Below, piece by piece: positions 20,554 through 22,889 of a DNA stretch of 22,889 nucleotides (position 1 is the first letter of the stretch; the number at the start of each line of letters is the position of its first letter). The stretch is from the NCBI GenBank assembly GCA_021777685.1, contig JAJYDH010000026.1:1-22889 (forward strand), in the 5' to 3' direction. Below the pieces are notes generated by a model that worked only from the letters and a program-made list of their open reading frames with translations, was not told the origin of the DNA and searched no databases. Source of the stretch: Planctomycetota bacterium (GTDB taxonomy: Bacteria; Planctomycetota; Planctomycetia; Isosphaerales; Isosphaeraceae). Made by a program: the position numbers and the translations under genes.

Positions 20554-22889
20554 GGGTGGGCCTCAGGTCTCGCTTGTGACGGCGCTCGGCCTCGATCTGG
20601 GCGATCTTCCGGAGCGGGAGCATGCCGTTGCCCAGCGCGGCCAGGGCCGCCACGTTGTTCGTGACCACGGAGGCCATGATCCCGAACCCCAGGGTGAACA
20701 CGCCGGCGATGCAGGCGATGTTCGGGGCCAGGATCAACTGCCAGCTCCGCTTCACGTTCCGGTCGAGGTCCCGGGAGATGTCCCTCAGCTCGCAGAGCTT
20801 GGCCAGCCCCTCCTCCAGGAAGACGATGTGGGCGGTGTCGGTGGCGATCGACGACGCCCCCCGGAGCGAGATCGACACGTTCGCCTTTTTCAATGCGATC
20901 GAGTCGTTGATCCCGTCCCCCACGAAGCATACCTTACGCCCTTCCTGCTGGAGCTTCTCGACGTAATCCGCCTTGTCGGCCGGGAGGACCTGGGCGAAGT
21001 AGCGGTCCATGCCCAGGCTCTCGGCCAGCTTGCGGGTCGGCGCGTCGTGGTCGCCCGAGATGATCGCCAGGTGCTTGATCCCCCGGGCCCGGAGCCCGGC
21101 GACGATCTCGCGCACCTCGGGCCGGACGGCCGCCTGCAACTCCAGCGCCCCGCCCAGCTTCCCGTCCACGCTGACCATGACGACCGTGTGGCCTTCGAGG
21201 TGCGAGGTCTCCAGCGAGTCCTTGACCTCCTGGGGCAGCTCGATCCCCTCCAGCTCCATGAACCTCTTGCTGCCGACGCGGACCTCGTGCCCCTCGACGT
21301 GGACGGTGATCCCGTAGCCCACCTTGTACTGGGTGTCGTCGATGGCCGGCAGGTCGAGGTTCATCTCCCTGGCCTTGTGGAGGATGGCCAGGGCGATGGG
21401 GTGGTGGAACTTCCGCTCGGCGGCGGCGGCGAACTGGAGGATGCGTTCCTTGGAGAAGCCGTTGGCCGCGATGATCCGGCCGACCTCGGGCCGCTCGCGG
21501 GTCAGGGTGCCGGTCTTGTCGAAGAGGACGGTGTCGATCTCGTTCATCAACTCCAGGGCCCGGCCGTCCTTGACCAGGATACCCTTGTTGGCGCAGAGGG
21601 CCAGCGAGGAGAGCATCGCCAGCGGCGCGGCCATCCGGATGCCCGTGCCGAAGTCGCTGTTGAGCACGGCCACGGCGCCGAAGGGGCCCATCGTCGCCAG
21701 GCCGACCGAGCCGATGGCCAGGGTCGGGATGACCGCCTTGTCGGCCAGCCGCTCCCCCTTGTGCTGCGAGCTGAGCTTGTAGCCGGCCGAGTCGTTGAGG
21801 ATCTGGCTGATCTTGGCCGAGGCGGTGTCGGTCCCCGACTTCTCGACCGAGACGAAGACCTTGCCGGCGACCATCAGGGTCGAGGCGAAGACCTTGTCGC
21901 CGACGCCCTTCTCGGCCGGGGTCGACTCCCCGGTCAGGGCGTGCTGGTCGATCATCGCCATCCCCTCGACGATCACCCCGTCCACCGGGACGACCTCGCC
22001 GGTGTTGACGACGATGATGTCCCCCTGCTGGAGCCGGTCCATCGAGATCTGGACCTCGACCCCCTCGCGGTAGAGCCAGACGTACCGGGGCTGCTTGCCG
22101 AAGGCGTTCAGGAGCAGCTTCTTCGAGTTGTCCTGGGTCCGCTTGACCAGCACCTTGCCGAGTCCCAGGCACCAGCAGAGCACCGCCCCGGGGAAGATCG
22201 ACATCGTCCCCAGGCAGCCGACCACCACGATCGCGTCCAGGACGTCCACGCCCAGCCGCTTCTCCTGGAACAGGACGTGGCGGGCCTCCTTGAAGGTCGG
22301 GATCGACGTGTAAGCGAAGACCGCCGCGGCCACCGGGAGCAGCGGCGGGAAGGCGAACTGGGCGACCGCCGCCAGCGGCAGCGACGCCGTGCAGATCGGC
22401 AGGTGGAGGTCGAGCTTGTCGAGCTTCGTCGGGTGCTCGGCATTCTCCAGTGCCGATTCGATGATCTCGATCACCTGGTTCCGCGACAGCTCCCTCGGGT
22501 CGTAGTCGATGACGACGGTCGAGGTCAGCGAGCTGGTCTTGTACTTGTCCACCCCCAGGACGCTGATCAGCTCGCGCTCGATCGCCTGGCAGAGCTCGGC
22601 CTTCCGGTAGAGGACCGGGTTCTTGAGCTTGAGCCGGCCCGGGGTGTCGCTCTTGATCTCCCAGCCCGAGACGATCGACTCGTGGCGGAAGTACCGGACG
22701 GTCCCCTTCCGGTCGCGGGAGGTCAGGGCCTTGCTGATCCGGTTGACCGGCCCCCTGGCACCGTCGGCGTTGCCGACCGGGGGCGTCGCGGCCCCGTTGG
22801 TGTGGCCGTTGGTCCCGTTGGCGTGGCCGTTGGTCCCGTTGGCGTGGCCGTTGGTCCCGTTGGCATGTCCATTGGTGTGCCCGTTGGCG
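20528..22889 (-). CDS. P1B-like P-type ATPase with intact catalytic motifs (N-terminus beyond window)
   Basis: At least 786 aa; the start lies beyond 22889. Visible parts in order: a low-complexity Asn-Gly-His-Ala linker (22794-22889); an HMA-like domain beginning WEIKSDTPGRLKLKN with no CxxC (about 22450-22665); four membrane segments (about 22130-22410); an actuator domain with TGES (21923-21934); two membrane segments; DKTGT (21506-21520); His-His-Pro (near 21400); SGDHD; GDGIND (20903-20920); and a final membrane pair (about 20640-20740). All residues needed for phosphorylation and dephosphorylation are present. The membrane metal site normally reading CPC is replaced by NSDFGTGIRMAAP, so the transported ion cannot be inferred. 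An in-frame GTG at 22552 would cut the HMA domain in two and is not the start. Confidence 0.9.
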   Translation of the reverse strand, partial: ANGHTNGHANGTNGHANGTNGHANGTNGHTNGAATPPVGNADGARGPVNRISKALTSRDRKGTVRYFRHESIVSGWEIKSDTPGRLKLKNPVLYRKAELCQAIERELISVLGVDKYKTSSLTSTVVIDYDPRELSRNQVIEIIESALENAEHPTKLDKLDLHLPICTASLPLAAVAQFAFPPLLPVAAAVFAYTSIPTFKEARHVLFQEKRLGVDVLDAIVVVGCLGTMSIFPGAVLCWCLGLGKVLVKRTQDNSKKLLLNAFGKQPRYVWLYREGVEVQISMDRLQQGDIIVVNTGEVVPVDGVIVEGMAMIDQHALTGESTPAEKGVGDKVFASTLMVAGKVFVSVEKSGTDTASAKISQILNDSAGYKLSSQHKGERLADKAVIPTLAIGSVGLATMGPFGAVAVLNSDFGTGIRMAAPLAMLSSLALCANKGILVKDGRALELMNEIDTVLFDKTGTLTRERPEVGRIIAANGFSKERILQFAAAAERKFHHPIALAILHKAREMNLDLPAIDDTQYKVGYGITVHVEGHEVRVGSKRFMELEGIELPQEVKDSLETSHLEGHTVVMVSVDGKLGGALELQAAVRPEVREIVAGLRARGIKHLAIISGDHDAPTRKLAESLGMDRYFAQVLPADKADYVEKLQQEGRKVCFVGDGINDSIALKKANVSISLRGASSIATDTAHIVFLEEGLAKLCELRDISRDLDRNVKRSWQLILAPNIACIAGVFTLGFGIMASVVTNNVAALAALGNGMLPLRKIAQIEAERRHKRDLRPTHAPEREAV
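22802..22864. repeat. Three tandem 21-bp units coding a seven-residue repeat
   Basis: Three identical 21-bp units (22802-22822, 22823-22843, 22844-22864), followed by a diverged continuation to the window edge. On the minus strand each codes Ala-Asn-Gly-Thr-Asn-Gly-His. The stretch forms a flexible, histidine-bearing linker ahead of the HMA-like domain of the active ATPase and may extend past the window. Confidence 0.9.

Overview
The window looks like a piece of a planctomycete chromosome, most likely from the Isosphaeraceae/Gemmatales side. Three things point there: very high GC with strong G/C third positions, two complete gene pairs and one fragment of the planctomycete-typical DUF1501 / DUF1549-DUF1553 (PSCyt1-PSCyt2-PSD1) families, and secreted (Tat-like) Gfo/Idh/MocA and TIM-barrel sugar enzymes. 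No RNA gene, integrase, transposase or CRISPR array was seen.

Left part (1-14224), sugar metabolism and the planctomycete surface system. A DUF1501 gene runs off the left edge on the minus strand. It diverges from a class III fructose-1,6-bisphosphatase (240-2231, +), which converges on a small basic KGG-type protein (2245-2562, -). Two PSD1/DUF1501 gene pairs follow, head to head: 7317->2642 on the minus strand and 7690->11434 on the plus strand, around a 372-bp divergent region. The plus-strand series continues with a Tat-signal Gfo/Idh/MocA oxidoreductase (11560-12975) and a TIM-barrel sugar isomerase/epimerase-like protein (13160-14224).

Right part (14228-22889), all minus strand and membrane-related. 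Read in transcription order it holds: a P1B-like P-type ATPase with intact catalytic motifs (open at the right edge), three small unknown proteins (104, 176 and 68 aa), a second P-type ATPase paralogue of 805 aa that has lost every catalytic signature, two PGPGW-like membrane proteins, a 57-aa membrane peptide, a Ca2+/H+ antiporter, and a 114-aa unknown. The first five genes are overlapping or 24-40 bp apart and look like one operon. The pairing of an active pump with an intact but catalytically dead paralogue, both lacking the usual CPC metal motif, is the most unusual thing here.

Between genes there are five large inverted-repeat elements of three kinds. Three are two-armed REP/BIME-like elements whose 31-nt arms begin with GTAG. 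One of these is flanked by an exact 25-bp duplication of the end of the upstream gene, which looks like an insertion footprint.
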